A stretch of DNA of 64,000 nt. Source: Actinokineospora globicatena. Lineage in GTDB: Bacteria; Actinomycetota; Actinomycetes; Mycobacteriales; Pseudonocardiaceae. The notes beneath the pieces are model-generated. The model searched no databases and was not told the DNA's origin. It saw only the letters and a program-made list of their open reading frames with translations. This document shows, in pieces, positions 54,008 to 63,646 of this stretch. The stretch lies in NCBI RefSeq assembly GCF_024171945.1, contig NZ_JAMTCR010000006.1, forward strand, positions 620,001 through 684,000, read 5' to 3'. How positions within the stretch are numbered: the first letter of the stretch is position 1; each line of letters starts with the position of its first letter. A program made the translations under genes and the position numbers.

Positions 54008-56119
54008 GTGTCTGGTTACGCGTACGGGCAGTGGTTGCGTGCTTTGGCGTCGTTGGGCGCCGGTAGTCGCGGCGCGGCGGCGAAGGCGCGCAAGTGGCGG
54101 GCCGTCCTCGACGGCGTCAACGCCGGTCAGGTCACTGTGGGCAGCCGGACGCCGGTTGCCGGGGTACCCGCGTGGGTGACGGTGGAGGTCGTGCACGCGG
54201 GGTTCGCCACGGGCCGGTTGCTGGCGGAGCGGCCGTTGACCGCGGACGAGGTGGCGAAGCTCCGGTCCGCGACCCCGGGCAGCACAGACCGTGAACGCCT
54301 GAACCTGCACTACCTCAGCGATGCCGGGCAGGTCGAGTTGCTCGACGCGCTCAAGAGCGGTCAGTACCGGATCGACCTGTCCGAGGAGGCCGCGATCCCG
54401 GTCGCGGTAGCGCTATTCGCGGCCGGCAGGGACAAGCAGGCGTTCGACTTGCTCGAGGAGATCTGGCCGTGGATCCACCGGCTCAAGTTCACGCCGACGT
54501 TCACCGAGGTCGCGGTGCTCTCAGGTGACGCTGTCCGGGTGCGGTCCGTGAGGGAGGTCATCACCACGCTGGAGCGGGTGACGGTGCCCCAGCAGATCAC
54601 GGCGATGCGCGAGACGGTGACGGTCTGGAACCCCCGCTACGACGCACTTGTGGCGTTGTGGGCGCAGACCGTCAACGGTCCTTTGCCGCGTCTGGACGGG
54701 GGCGAGGTCGTCGGCGGTTGGCCGTGCACCCGGTGGCCGGACGACTGGGCCGAGCAGCGCTCGCAATGGCTGGCCGACCTCCCAGGTGCTGTCACCGGCA
54801 AGCACGCTCACCCCAAGGGCAACTTTGCGCGTCTGCATGAGGCGTTGCTGCTGTGCCCACGTGACAGCGCGGACCTCAGCCCGCGTCAGGTCGGCTGGAT
54901 CCGGCGCGCTCTGGCCAACGCGCTCACCAAGGTCCGATCGGCTGGCGCCTTGCCCGAAGGCCCCAGTTACGCCGAGATCGCCGCGACTCTGGCCACCCGA
55001 CTGCGCGAACTCCGGCCGTACGGCGGCATTCCGGCGGTTGAGCCTGTTACCGCGCACCTGGACCCGCCCGCGCACTTGGTCGCCAAGCTGACCAAGGCGC
55101 TGGAGGCTCCCGCGGCTGAACTCGTGCACCGCGGCGTGATCACCTCGGGCGAGACCCTGGGCGCGGTGCTCCCGCAGCGCACGTCCCGGTTGGCCGCGCG
55201 GCACATCGCCGACCCGGTGCTGGCCGCGTTGCACGAACGGACTTACACCGCTTTCCGCGAGCGCCGGGGTCTGCTGCTGCTCAACCTGGCCAGGCAGGTC
55301 CAGTTCGACGAGCTGCCGTGGGTTGGTGCGAACCCGGCCCCCGGCACCGACGACGGCAGCGCGCGTGGGGTCTTGCGCGACACGGTTCGGTTGGCGCTGA
55401 CCGCCTTCCCGCACACGATCACGCCGAACCCGCTGGTGACCGAGCTGCGCGCGATGGCGGACCTGGCCGACCTCGACCCGCCGCTGGTCCACGAACTCGC
55501 CGCCGACATCTTCACCGGCGAGTTCACCTCCGCCTCGCGCCGGGCCGCCGCCACCGCCAGCCGCCTCCTGCGCGGCACCCTCTACGCCAACTACTACGAC
55601 CTGCCCGACGAGTGGGACAACGCGGACTTCACCACGGTGTGCTCCGACCGGGCAGTGGCGGCGGGCGCTCCAACGCGCGGGGTCGCCCGCACCGGCGCGC
55701 AGCTGGAGCAGGCCCAGATCCTGACCACGCACAACCTCGCGGTCCTCGTCGACACCCTGGACCTGGCGGACTGGCTGGCCGAGGCCGCCCCCGACCTCGC
55801 GGGCACCGCCCTGGACTGGATCGCCCGCCGCGCCACCCAACGCCCCCCGAACAGGCACGCGGCCCTCGTCCAGGTGAAGAACATCGCCTACGCCCTGCGC
55901 CAGGCCCTCTTCTTCCTCAGCTACTGCCCACCCGACCACCGCCGCGCCCACGTCCACCGCCTCGCCGCCAACCCCGACTTCACCCATGTCGTCCGCGGCC
56001 TCGAGCACGTCATCGCGGGCGGCCGCTTCGACTCCGCCGGCACCACCCCCAACGGCGGCCAACGCCTCCTCGGCTGGGTCGACCACCGCGCCTACTGGCC
56101 CCACATCACCGGAACCTGA
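54008..56119 (+). CDS. large protein of unknown function
   Basis: A 703-residue soluble protein that I do not recognise. It is Leu/Ala-rich and mostly helical, without signal peptide, membrane segments or obvious catalytic motif. Features include WPWIHRLKFTPTF near 160, WPDDWAEQR near 245 and a His-rich end (GWVDHRAYWPHI). GTG 54008 has GGGGAG eight bases upstream. It begins 60 bases after the tRNA and ends before a 13-bp hairpin shared with the convergent immunity-like gene. A link to the toxin locus next to it is possible but unsupported. Confidence 0.65.
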   Translation: MSGYAYGQWLRALASLGAGSRGAAAKARKWRAVLDGVNAGQVTVGSRTPVAGVPAWVTVEVVHAGFATGRLLAERPLTADEVAKLRSATPGSTDRERLNLHYLSDAGQVELLDALKSGQYRIDLSEEAAIPVAVALFAAGRDKQAFDLLEEIWPWIHRLKFTPTFTEVAVLSGDAVRVRSVREVITTLERVTVPQQITAMRETVTVWNPRYDALVALWAQTVNGPLPRLDGGEVVGGWPCTRWPDDWAEQRSQWLADLPGAVTGKHAHPKGNFARLHEALLLCPRDSADLSPRQVGWIRRALANALTKVRSAGALPEGPSYAEIAATLATRLRELRPYGGIPAVEPVTAHLDPPAHLVAKLTKALEAPAAELVHRGVITSGETLGAVLPQRTSRLAARHIADPVLAALHERTYTAFRERRGLLLLNLARQVQFDELPWVGANPAPGTDDGSARGVLRDTVRLALTAFPHTITPNPLVTELRAMADLADLDPPLVHELAADIFTGEFTSASRRAAATASRLLRGTLYANYYDLPDEWDNADFTTVCSDRAVAAGAPTRGVARTGAQLEQAQILTTHNLAVLVDTLDLADWLAEAAPDLAGTALDWIARRATQRPPNRHAALVQVKNIAYALRQALFFLSYCPPDHRRAHVHRLAANPDFTHVVRGLEHVIAGGRFDSAGTTPNGGQRLLGWVDHRAYWPHITGT

Positions 56120-56211
56120 CCAGGCTGCTGCTGGCGATTGGATGGCCACGGCCGCCGCGCCGGCTCTGTTGTGCGGCCCGAACCGCTCGGTCGCCTGTTC
56201 GCGAGTAGGTA

Positions 56212-56248
56212 CTGGTCCGGCGGTACCCCGAGGTGACCGCCGGACCAG
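56212..56248. terminator. 13-bp bidirectional hairpin between convergent genes
   Basis: CTGGTCCGGCGGT at 56212-56224 pairs perfectly with ACCGCCGGACCAG at 56236-56248 around an 11-base loop. It ends 10 bases before the stop of the minus-strand gene. Confidence 0.65.
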
Positions 56249-56257
56249 GGCAGGGGG

Positions 56258-58180
56258 TTACTCGCCGGTGATGTCGGTGAGGCTGCCGTCGGAGAGGTGG
56301 CGGGCGAGGGAGCGGGGGAGGAGGTAGGCGTGGCCGCCGCCGGGTTGGTTGTGCCAGGGGACGGTGGTGCCTGCCAGGACCGCGAGGTCGCGGGCCACCC
56401 GGTAGCGGCGGGGGCGGTCGGTCTGGTGTTCGGCGCGCAGCGACATCTGGGGGAACTCGGTGTTCGGGGTGAACACCAGGTTGCCCTCGGCGTCGCCGTG
56501 GCGGATGACCTCGCGGCCCTCCAGCAGGACCGCCAGCCGCTTGTGGGTGAGCAGGGTCAGCGGCGGTTCGCCGGGGAGCGGCTGGATGGGCCAGTCGTTG
56601 AGGGCGGCGACGGTGTTGTTGTCCGGGAACCCGGCGCGGCGGCGGGCGGGCAGGATTGTCACCGTGCCGAGCAAGTACGCGCCCGCCTCGGTCAGCGTCG
56701 GGAACTGACGTGCCGCGAACGCCCTACCGCGCTCGTACTGCGCGACCTGCCACTGCCCGTCGACCCGCTCTAGCGACCAGCTCTCGTCGACAGGACCGTC
56801 CAAGCTGTACGCGCGGGGAGACACACCCGCCTCAGACAGCGCCAACGCGATCCGTGCCAACTCCGCGGAGTCGTCGTCCACGGCAGCCGCCGGTGCGCTC
56901 ACGACCTCACCGGTGAGCGCGGTGTACGCGAGCGCCGCCGCCTGCCCGTCCACCGCGGGCGGGGTGAACCCGGCGGCCCGGATGTGCTCGACGAGGTCGG
57001 GCTCCGGCGGCACGCCGTGCTTGGCCAGGTAGTGCGGGATCGACGCGGGCCAGATCCAGCTGCCGTCGGTGTGGAACCCGGCCGGGACGTCCGGCGCGCT
57101 GTCGGGCACGAACAGGTCCGGGTCGTGGCCCCGCCCACCGAGCAGCACGTGCGCCCCGGTGAGGTACCGCAGCACCCCGGGCACCTGGTCGGCGGGCACC
57201 GGCGGCCGGTCCACCACCGGGCGGCCGTCGGGCTCGCGGCGGTCGAACACCCGCGCGCTGCGCACCCGCGACCGCGCCGCCAGCACCTGCTCCAGGTCCG
57301 GCACGATCCCGCGCATCCACCCGGGCACCGCGTCGGGCTTGCGGGGGAACCGGGTCAGCTCGTCGAGGACCGCCGGGCGCGGCGGCGGGTTCTGCCAGCC
57401 CGGGTCGTCGTAGGCGTAGCTCGTGCTCGCCCGCAGCGGGTACTCCACGATCACCTGCGCGCCCGACCACGGGCCGCGCTCGGGGTGCGCCATCCTGGCC
57501 CGCAGCACCGCGAACTCGTCGGCGACCTCGGCGGGCGGCGCCCAGTCGCGCAGCTGCCCGTCCAGGCCGACCACCTTGCCGCGCAGCTCCACGTACGCCC
57601 CGGCGGCCCGGTAGCCCACCCGAAGCTGCGTCCAGTCGCTCGGCGCCCGCATCACCAGCAGATCGCTGATCCGCTGGCCGAGCACCTTCTGCTCGTCGAG
57701 ACCGGCGGGCTCGGCCGACACCGGCAGCGGCGGCATGCCCAGGCGGCGGCGCAGCCAGTTCGGCACCTGGTCGGCCTCGCGCGGGAAGCGCTCCAGGTCG
57801 CGCGCGTACACCTCGGTCGGGACCGGCGGCTCCCAGCGCGGCTCCTGCTGGTAGTTGAAGAACACGTGGTACTCGGTGGGCGGGTTCATCACGAACCGCG
57901 CGGTGAACCACGCGCCGGTCTCCGGGATGTAGGTCACCTCCCGCAGCCCCAGGAACGCGTCGGCGACCTCGGCGGGCGGCTCCTGGGCCGCCGCGCTCCC
58001 GTCGGCCAGGTGCACCACCAGCCCGTACTCCTGGACGCTGGAGGTCACCGCGGCCACCAGGTCGAGCCTGCGCCACCCCGGTGGGGCGGCCTCCAGCAGC
58101 GCGATCCCGATCCGCTGGATCAGCTCGCCGTACCGGGCGGTCTTCTCGGCCTCGGACATCGTGCCGTCCGCGTCAGACAT
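56258..58180 (-). CDS. putative immunity protein with two YezG-like repeats
   Basis: A 640-residue cytosolic protein. Residues 15-140 and 160-290 are two related copies resembling the YezG/DUF600 immunity family (PPGWRRLDL, ETGAWFTARF, EYHVFFNYQQEPRW; and PSDWTQLRV, GPWSGAQVIVEY, YAYDDPGW). A third region (330-420) has GRGHDPDLFVPDSAPDVPAG, and the C terminus (450-640) ends in HAYLLPRSLARHL. B. subtilis YezG neutralises an LXG-family nuclease toxin. ATG 58180 has AGGAG eight bases upstream and overlaps the toxin stop by 8 bases, so it is translated with the toxin, as expected for immunity. Function is inferred. Confidence 0.6.
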   Translation of the reverse strand: MSDADGTMSEAEKTARYGELIQRIGIALLEAAPPGWRRLDLVAAVTSSVQEYGLVVHLADGSAAAQEPPAEVADAFLGLREVTYIPETGAWFTARFVMNPPTEYHVFFNYQQEPRWEPPVPTEVYARDLERFPREADQVPNWLRRRLGMPPLPVSAEPAGLDEQKVLGQRISDLLVMRAPSDWTQLRVGYRAAGAYVELRGKVVGLDGQLRDWAPPAEVADEFAVLRARMAHPERGPWSGAQVIVEYPLRASTSYAYDDPGWQNPPPRPAVLDELTRFPRKPDAVPGWMRGIVPDLEQVLAARSRVRSARVFDRREPDGRPVVDRPPVPADQVPGVLRYLTGAHVLLGGRGHDPDLFVPDSAPDVPAGFHTDGSWIWPASIPHYLAKHGVPPEPDLVEHIRAAGFTPPAVDGQAAALAYTALTGEVVSAPAAAVDDDSAELARIALALSEAGVSPRAYSLDGPVDESWSLERVDGQWQVAQYERGRAFAARQFPTLTEAGAYLLGTVTILPARRRAGFPDNNTVAALNDWPIQPLPGEPPLTLLTHKRLAVLLEGREVIRHGDAEGNLVFTPNTEFPQMSLRAEHQTDRPRRYRVARDLAVLAGTTVPWHNQPGGGHAYLLPRSLARHLSDGSLTDITGE

Positions 58181-61100
58181 TGTCGTATCTCCTGAGGATG
58201 ATCCGGGGTGCCCCGGAGGCGTCGGTCAGCACGAACCTGGTGTGCACCTGGTGCGGGGTCGGACCGCCGTCACCCTGGAAATCGTGCCACTCGACCCGGG
58301 CGCCGCCGCGCTGGTCCCTGGCCACCTGCATGTCCTGGCCGTACCAGGTGTCCCGGTTGTTGGGCGTGCCACGGCCCTGGTTCTGCGTCGTGAGCTGGGG
58401 GAACTGCCCCACCGCGTCCGGCGTCGGCTGGGTCACCTGGTTGGGCTTGATGTGCCCGCCGTCGAATCCCGTCCCGCCGACGCCCGCCACGATGTCCTGC
58501 GACCACTGGTTGCGGGTCTCGCGCCTGCTCGGCCCGTAGGTGCGCTCGTCGGTCGCCTCGCCCGCGACGCCGTGCTCGTTGGTCTCGATCACGAAGCTGC
58601 CGTCGAGCACGTAGAGCGTGTTGGGGTGGAAGTTGTTCATGTCCGGGTTGGCGCTGTCGCGCGGCCCACCGGGGCTCGACACCGCCTCCACCGCGACGAC
58701 CTGGCCGAACCCGTTGGCGTCCGGTGCGCCGGTGTAGAACGTGCCCCGGCCGGGGACGTCGAACCGGGTGTGCGGCGGCAGGTTCGTCCGGTCGCTGAAC
58801 GCCTCCCGGTGCCCGAGCGGCCCCAGCGGGTCACCCGGCACCGCACCGGGCGCGGGTACCCGCACCGGGTCGTTCGGGTTGGTGGTGAACGGCTGCGACC
58901 ACTCCAGGTAGCGCGGCGGGAAGCCGCGGTCGTCGGTGGTGTAGCGGTGCTCGGCCCCGTCGACGTCCACCCGGTAGGTGGTGTTCGGCGCGGGCCGGTT
59001 CACGTCGGGGTTGCTGTCGTCGCGGGTGTTGGGCGAGACCAGGTCGGCGTGCGTGATCACGCCGCGGTGGTCGGTGTAGTAGGTGCCCCGGCCGTCCACC
59101 TGGTACGCGGTGTTCGGGTCGAGCCCGGTCCGGCCGATGAGCGGCTCGTCCGAGCGCAGCGGCCGGTGCGGGTCGGCGGGGTCCTGGGTGGCCTGGTCGT
59201 CGACCGGGATCCTGGTCGGGTCGTCGGCGTTGCGCACCGGTGGCGGGGTGAAGTCGGACTGGATCAACCCGCGCGACAGGTCGGGCGGCGTCGAGTCCGA
59301 AGTGGGCCTCGGGGTGGTGGCGTCGGTGACCGGCAGGCCGCCGTCCCCGGCCGGGGTGATGTCCCCGGTGGGGGCGAACGAGTTCCAGCCGCCGTCCGGT
59401 GGGATCCGCGGGTACACCCGGCCGTCGGCGTCGACGTAGTCAGCGCTCGACGAGTACGGGGTCGTGTTCTGCTCACCCGACCACGCCCGCTCGGTCGGCG
59501 CGATCACCGGCACGCCCGCGTGCCTGGCCAGGTCGGCGCCGAGCCCGTCCGGACCCCGCCCCGCCTCGCACGCGTTGAGCACGATCGGGTCGGTCCCGTT
59601 CCACCCCGACGCGCGCGCCAGGTCGGCCAGCTCCGCGCCGCCGAGCCGCTGCCCGTCGACCACGGCGGCGTTCCCGTCGCTGTGCACGTCGAGCACGAAG
59701 TGCCCGGGGATCGGGGTGACGGCGTTGGCCGCGGCCCTGGTCCTGGCGTCGGCCGGGTCGAACAGCGCGGCACCGGCCGGGGTCGGGAAGGCGTTGCGGT
59801 CGGCGATCGGCCGCAGGTGCTCCGGCAGGGCCGACGAGTCGACCCCGGGGGCGGGGACGGCGTGCACCTCGCGGATGACACCCCGGTCCAGCAGCTGCTC
59901 GACGCTCGTCGTGTCCGGCAGGGTGAACTGCCTGCCACCGCCGGGCTGCCCGAGCGCGGGCGCCACATCGGCCATCTCGCCGCGCAGCCCGGCCGGGTCC
60001 ATCACGACGTAGACGTGGTACCCGACCTCCGCGTTGTCGGGGAAGATCGCCCGCTCGCGGTAGTGGTACGGCTGCCCGTCCTCGCCCATCGGCGACAGGT
60101 ACCGCCCGGTCTCGCCACCGAACCGGTCGAGCACCGAGCCCACCGGCAACGTGACGTCCCGCTGCGACCCCGGCACCGCCCCACCGTGCGGCGGCCACTG
60201 GTTGGTCCGGTACGTGCCGTCGGGGCGGTGGTGCTGGTTGAAGTCGTCCCGGTCGCTGTGCGAACCCCACGGGTTGTGGTCGGAGATCAGCGGCCGCACC
60301 CGCTGGTCGTAACTACCCATCCCGTTGGACCGGTCGCCACCCATGGGCACGTAGTCACCCATGTCCGCGAACGCGTGCTCACCCTGGCGCGTCCCGAGGA
60401 AGGTGAGGGGCACGCCGTTCTCGTCGACCCCGGGGGTGGGGGAGGCGACGGGGGCGGGGCCGTCGTCACTGGTACCCGGGTCACTCGAGGTGTCGGGATC
60501 GGGCGCGGGACCGTCGTCGGAGTTCCCGGAGATATCGGGCGCGGAGCGGTCGACATCCCCTTGGTCGGACTCGGGATGGCGGTGGGGATCCTGCGGGGTG
60601 CCGTCGCGGTCGGGGGAGTCCGGGTTCGGGTCGCCCTGGTCTGGCCGGTGGGCGGGATCGGGCCGCGAGTCAGCGTCCGGCCGCGCGTGCGGATCGGGCT
60701 GGGAATCGGCATCCGGCCGGTGGGTCTGATCGGGCCTGGTGTTGCCGTCGGGCCGGGCATTCGGGTCCGGCCGCGCGGCGGTGTCGGGCCGGGGGTCGGT
60801 GTCCGGTCGAGCGTGGGGGTCCGGGCGCGTCGTGGTCTCCGGCCGCGTGTTCGCGTCGGGGCGGGAGGTGGGGTCCTGCCCTCGCGGCTGGTCGGTGCGG
60901 TCCGGTCGGGCGGTCTGGTCGGCGCGGGCGCCGGGGTCTGGCCGGTGGGCGGGGGTCTGGCCACGGGAGGTGTCGGGGTTGGTGGGCCTGCCCGTGGTGT
61001 CCGGGCGGCTGGTGGTGCCGGGACGAGACGCGGGGTCCTGTCCGTGCGGGCCCTCCGGGCGGGGGGTGCGGTCTGGGCGCGCTGGTGTGGTGTCCGGGCG

Positions 61101-63326
61101 GGGTCCGGGGTCCGCGCGGTGGCCGGGGTCTGGTCGGTAACCGGCGCCGGGGTCGGGTGTTCTGCCGGGGGTGGGCTGTCCTGTGTGGACGTCGGGGCGG
61201 GTTTGTTGCTGTGCGGGGGATCCGGTGGGGTCAGGGGTGCCACCGGCGTACGACTGTGGGGGTTGGCCGGTTGTTTGGTCGTGGCGGGGCGTTAACGTGG
61301 CCGCGCTGCCGGGGGAGGTGTAGTTGCTGGGCGTGCCAAGGCCATCCGGGTTGGATGGGTGGTTGACCCCTTGTGGAGGGGCTAGAGGGCTGCCTGTGCG
61401 GGGGGCGCCTGGTGCGCCGGTGTCGGGGTGGTTGCCGAACCCGCCCACCGGTGGTTGGCCGCTGAGGTTGTTGCCCGCCAAGGGGTGTGCGCTTGCGCTT
61501 GGGCCACCTGTGGGCGTCTGCCCGGTGGTGCCTGGGGTGTTGCCTGTGAGGGGTTGCCCGCCCAGTGGGCCGGCGGTCGGGTGGCCGCCCGCTGGGTTCT
61601 GGCTGCCGGTGAGATCGCCCGTAGGTGAGGGACCACCGGTGAGGGTGTTGGCAACATTGCCGGGGGCACCCGAGGACGGGTTGCCCGCCACCCCGCCTGC
61701 TGGAGGCTGGTCGCCGGTGAGGGAGTTGACCAGGTTGCCCGGCGTGCCCGGGTGTCCGCCCGATCCGCCTGCGGGTGGCTGACCGCCGGTGAGGGGATTG
61801 GCGAGGGTGCCGCCCAGCCCACCCGCTGGTGACTGGCCACCGGTGAGGGTGTTGGCCAGGTTGCCGGGAGCCCCCGTGACCGGGTTGCCCGCCGGGGACT
61901 GGCCGCCCGTGAGGGTGTTGGCCAGATTGCCTGGCGCGCCCGAGGTGAGGTTGCTCGGTGCGCCTGAGGTCGGGTTGCCGCCTGGTCCACCTGCTGGCGG
62001 TTGGCCGCCTGGGTTTCCGGCGAGGTTGCCTAGTGCGCCGGACGCTGGGTTGCCGCCGGGACTGCCAGTCGGGGATTGGCCGCCGGTGAGGGGATTGCCT
62101 GGGGCGCCCGAGGTGGGGGTGTTGCTCGACAGCGGGGGTGCGCCCAGGCCGCCTGGGAGGGGGCGGTTGGTGGGGGCGGGTTGGCTGCCTGACTGGGGTG
62201 GTGGGGCGCCGGGGGTCGGGTCGGACAGGGCGCTGGGTGGGGAGGAGGGGCGGCTGGCGGGGCCCGGGTCCGTGGTCGGCAGGGGTGGGGCGAGGCCGCT
62301 GGGGGTGGTCGACGTCGGCGACGGCGGGGTGTGCGGGCCACCGGCAGGGGGTCCACCGGCGGGCGGCGCACCAGCAGGAGGTCCACCGGCAGGCGGGCCG
62401 CCAGCAGGGGGGCCACCGGCGGGAGGCCCGCCAGCAGGAGGCCCGCCGACAGGCGGGTCGCCCAGGCCGGGGATGGGGCCCGCGGTGGGGGTGTCGAAGT
62501 GGGACTTCGCGCCGCCGATGCCGCCGGAGACGCCGCCGGAGACACCGGCGCGCAGGAGGTCGCCCGCGGTGAGGTCCTGGCCGGTGACGGCGGCGTTGAT
62601 CACGGTGGACCCGGCGCCCTCGGCCATGCCGCGGAAGGCGCCCTCGGCGGTGCGGCCGGGCAGGCCGGTGGCCCTGGTCGGGATGAAGTCCATGCCGCCG
62701 CCGACCAGGCCGGAGATGGCGCCCGACAGGGCCGCGCCGCCGGTCTTGGCCAGGTCCCAGCTCTTGCGGTCGCCCTTGGCCATCTGCAGGCCCTGGATGG
62801 CGGCGTCGATGGCGACCTCGGTGAGCACCTCGCGCAGGATCGCGGTGATCAGCTTGCGGAAGATCATCTGCACGGTGATCCGGGTCGCGGCCTGCGCGAT
62901 CGGGATGCCCGCGCTGGAGGCGCCGAAGGTGCCGAACGCGGCGGCGATCAGCGCGGCGATCTCGATGGCCAGCATGACCAGCGCGGCGATGATCGAGTAC
63001 TTGGCGTACTCGACCTCGAGCGCGCAGTTGTCGCACGACTCGCCGAGGCCGTCGCAGGCGGCGCGCAGCTTGGTCAGGTACGCCTCGTCGCCCTCGACGA
63101 ACTGCGCCCAGTACTTCTCGAACGCCTCGGCGGCCTGCCCGTCCATGCCCCCGATGGCCTGGCTGGCCGCGCTCTTGGCCTGCGCGATGACGTCGTCGAT
63201 GTCGCCACCTGCGGTGCGCCAGGTGTCGGCGAGCGCGCGCAGCTTGTCCTCGTCGCCCTCCGGCCAGCTCTCGCCGACCACGATCGGGAACAGCCAGGTG
63301 ATCTCGGACGGGATGGTGATCGACAT
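58173..63326 (-). CDS. type VII-type polymorphic toxin: WXG100-like, TNT, caspase-like and nuclease-like domains
   Basis: A 1717-residue multidomain protein. Residues 1-120 are a WXG100-like helical head (WPEGDEDKLRALADTW, then GQAAEAFEKYWAQF). Residues 110-270 are hydrophobic and Gly/Ala-rich. From 280 to 940 there is a Pro/Gly then Arg-Pro-Asp repeat linker. Around 1050-1155 is a TNT (NAD glycohydrolase) domain: VLDRFGGETGRYLSP, YHVYVV, GQPGGGRQF. Around 1205-1310 is a caspase/C80-like fold (LDVHSDG and VLNACEAG). Four short beta repeats (PNTxYxVDGxGxYYTD) follow at 1405-1580. The end (1615-1717) is a DNA/RNA nuclease-like domain (FDGGHIKPNQ, NNRDTW). It starts 2 bases after the WXG100 gene. 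Domain calls are by eye. Confidence 0.78.
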   Translation of the reverse strand: MSITIPSEITWLFPIVVGESWPEGDEDKLRALADTWRTAGGDIDDVIAQAKSAASQAIGGMDGQAAEAFEKYWAQFVEGDEAYLTKLRAACDGLGESCDNCALEVEYAKYSIIAALVMLAIEIAALIAAAFGTFGASSAGIPIAQAATRITVQMIFRKLITAILREVLTEVAIDAAIQGLQMAKGDRKSWDLAKTGGAALSGAISGLVGGGMDFIPTRATGLPGRTAEGAFRGMAEGAGSTVINAAVTGQDLTAGDLLRAGVSGGVSGGIGGAKSHFDTPTAGPIPGLGDPPVGGPPAGGPPAGGPPAGGPPAGGPPAGAPPAGGPPAGGPHTPPSPTSTTPSGLAPPLPTTDPGPASRPSSPPSALSDPTPGAPPPQSGSQPAPTNRPLPGGLGAPPLSSNTPTSGAPGNPLTGGQSPTGSPGGNPASGALGNLAGNPGGQPPAGGPGGNPTSGAPSNLTSGAPGNLANTLTGGQSPAGNPVTGAPGNLANTLTGGQSPAGGLGGTLANPLTGGQPPAGGSGGHPGTPGNLVNSLTGDQPPAGGVAGNPSSGAPGNVANTLTGGPSPTGDLTGSQNPAGGHPTAGPLGGQPLTGNTPGTTGQTPTGGPSASAHPLAGNNLSGQPPVGGFGNHPDTGAPGAPRTGSPLAPPQGVNHPSNPDGLGTPSNYTSPGSAATLTPRHDQTTGQPPQSYAGGTPDPTGSPAQQQTRPDVHTGQPTPGRTPDPGAGYRPDPGHRADPGPRPDTTPARPDRTPRPEGPHGQDPASRPGTTSRPDTTGRPTNPDTSRGQTPAHRPDPGARADQTARPDRTDQPRGQDPTSRPDANTRPETTTRPDPHARPDTDPRPDTAARPDPNARPDGNTRPDQTHRPDADSQPDPHARPDADSRPDPAHRPDQGDPNPDSPDRDGTPQDPHRHPESDQGDVDRSAPDISGNSDDGPAPDPDTSSDPGTSDDGPAPVASPTPGVDENGVPLTFLGTRQGEHAFADMGDYVPMGGDRSNGMGSYDQRVRPLISDHNPWGSHSDRDDFNQHHRPDGTYRTNQWPPHGGAVPGSQRDVTLPVGSVLDRFGGETGRYLSPMGEDGQPYHYRERAIFPDNAEVGYHVYVVMDPAGLRGEMADVAPALGQPGGGRQFTLPDTTSVEQLLDRGVIREVHAVPAPGVDSSALPEHLRPIADRNAFPTPAGAALFDPADARTRAAANAVTPIPGHFVLDVHSDGNAAVVDGQRLGGAELADLARASGWNGTDPIVLNACEAGRGPDGLGADLARHAGVPVIAPTERAWSGEQNTTPYSSSADYVDADGRVYPRIPPDGGWNSFAPTGDITPAGDGGLPVTDATTPRPTSDSTPPDLSRGLIQSDFTPPPVRNADDPTRIPVDDQATQDPADPHRPLRSDEPLIGRTGLDPNTAYQVDGRGTYYTDHRGVITHADLVSPNTRDDSNPDVNRPAPNTTYRVDVDGAEHRYTTDDRGFPPRYLEWSQPFTTNPNDPVRVPAPGAVPGDPLGPLGHREAFSDRTNLPPHTRFDVPGRGTFYTGAPDANGFGQVVAVEAVSSPGGPRDSANPDMNNFHPNTLYVLDGSFVIETNEHGVAGEATDERTYGPSRRETRNQWSQDIVAGVGGTGFDGGHIKPNQVTQPTPDAVGQFPQLTTQNQGRGTPNNRDTWYGQDMQVARDQRGGARVEWHDFQGDGGPTPHQVHTRFVLTDASGAPRIILRRYDNV
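60560..61200 (-). repeat. Arg-Pro-Asp coding repeats in the toxin linker
   Basis: Degenerate short repeats encode units such as RPDxxxRPDP and TARPDP. They form the acid-rich half of the disordered linker in the toxin. Confidence 0.7.
61380..62460 (-). repeat. Gly/Pro coding repeats in the toxin linker
   Basis: Repeats encode LTGGQSPAGNP-like units (about 61550-62100) and GGPPA units (62335-62460), some nearly identical at DNA level. They form the neutral half of the toxin linker and may be unstable in length. Confidence 0.75.
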
Positions 63327-63328
63327 GC

Positions 63329-63646
63329 TCAGCCCCGGATCGCGGTGAGGCCGTCACCGCTGCTCGTGTCGGTGCCCTGCTGGCTGGCGACCGAGTCCGT
63401 CAACGCCTTCTTGATCGCCTGCAGCGCCGCGGCCAGGTCGCCGAACGCCTTCGTCATGCCCTCGACGGCGGGCACGTAGTCCTTGGCGAAGGTCTTCCCC
63501 GACTCGTCGCCGCCCCAGCACGCGCCCTGCGCGGATAGCCCGTCGGTCAGCCGGGTCGCGGCGTCGCCGAGCAGGTCGCCCGCCGTGCCGAAGCCACCCG
63601 CGCCACCGGTGACGGCGGCCGGGTCCATCTCGAAGCCCGAGGTCAC
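63329..63646 (-). CDS. WXG100-family protein (ESAT-6-like)
   Basis: A 105-residue helical-hairpin protein. The turn has CWGGDESG, fitting W-x-G, with predicted helices on each side. Such proteins pair with or accompany type VII-secreted effectors. GTG 63646 overlaps the stop of the YbaB-like gene (GTGA) and the toxin begins 2 bases after its stop, so the three form one translational unit. It may be the secretion partner of the toxin's WXG100-like head. Confidence 0.75.
   Translation of the reverse strand: MTSGFEMDPAAVTGGAGGFGTAGDLLGDAATRLTDGLSAQGACWGGDESGKTFAKDYVPAVEGMTKAFGDLAAALQAIKKALTDSVASQQGTDTSSGDGLTAIRG

Noticed and set aside
58161-61295. A 1044-residue plus-strand frame opposite the toxin gene.
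   Set aside because: It mirrors the GC-rich repeat coding of the toxin, is a Val/Arg/Gly-rich string without domains and has no ribosome site.
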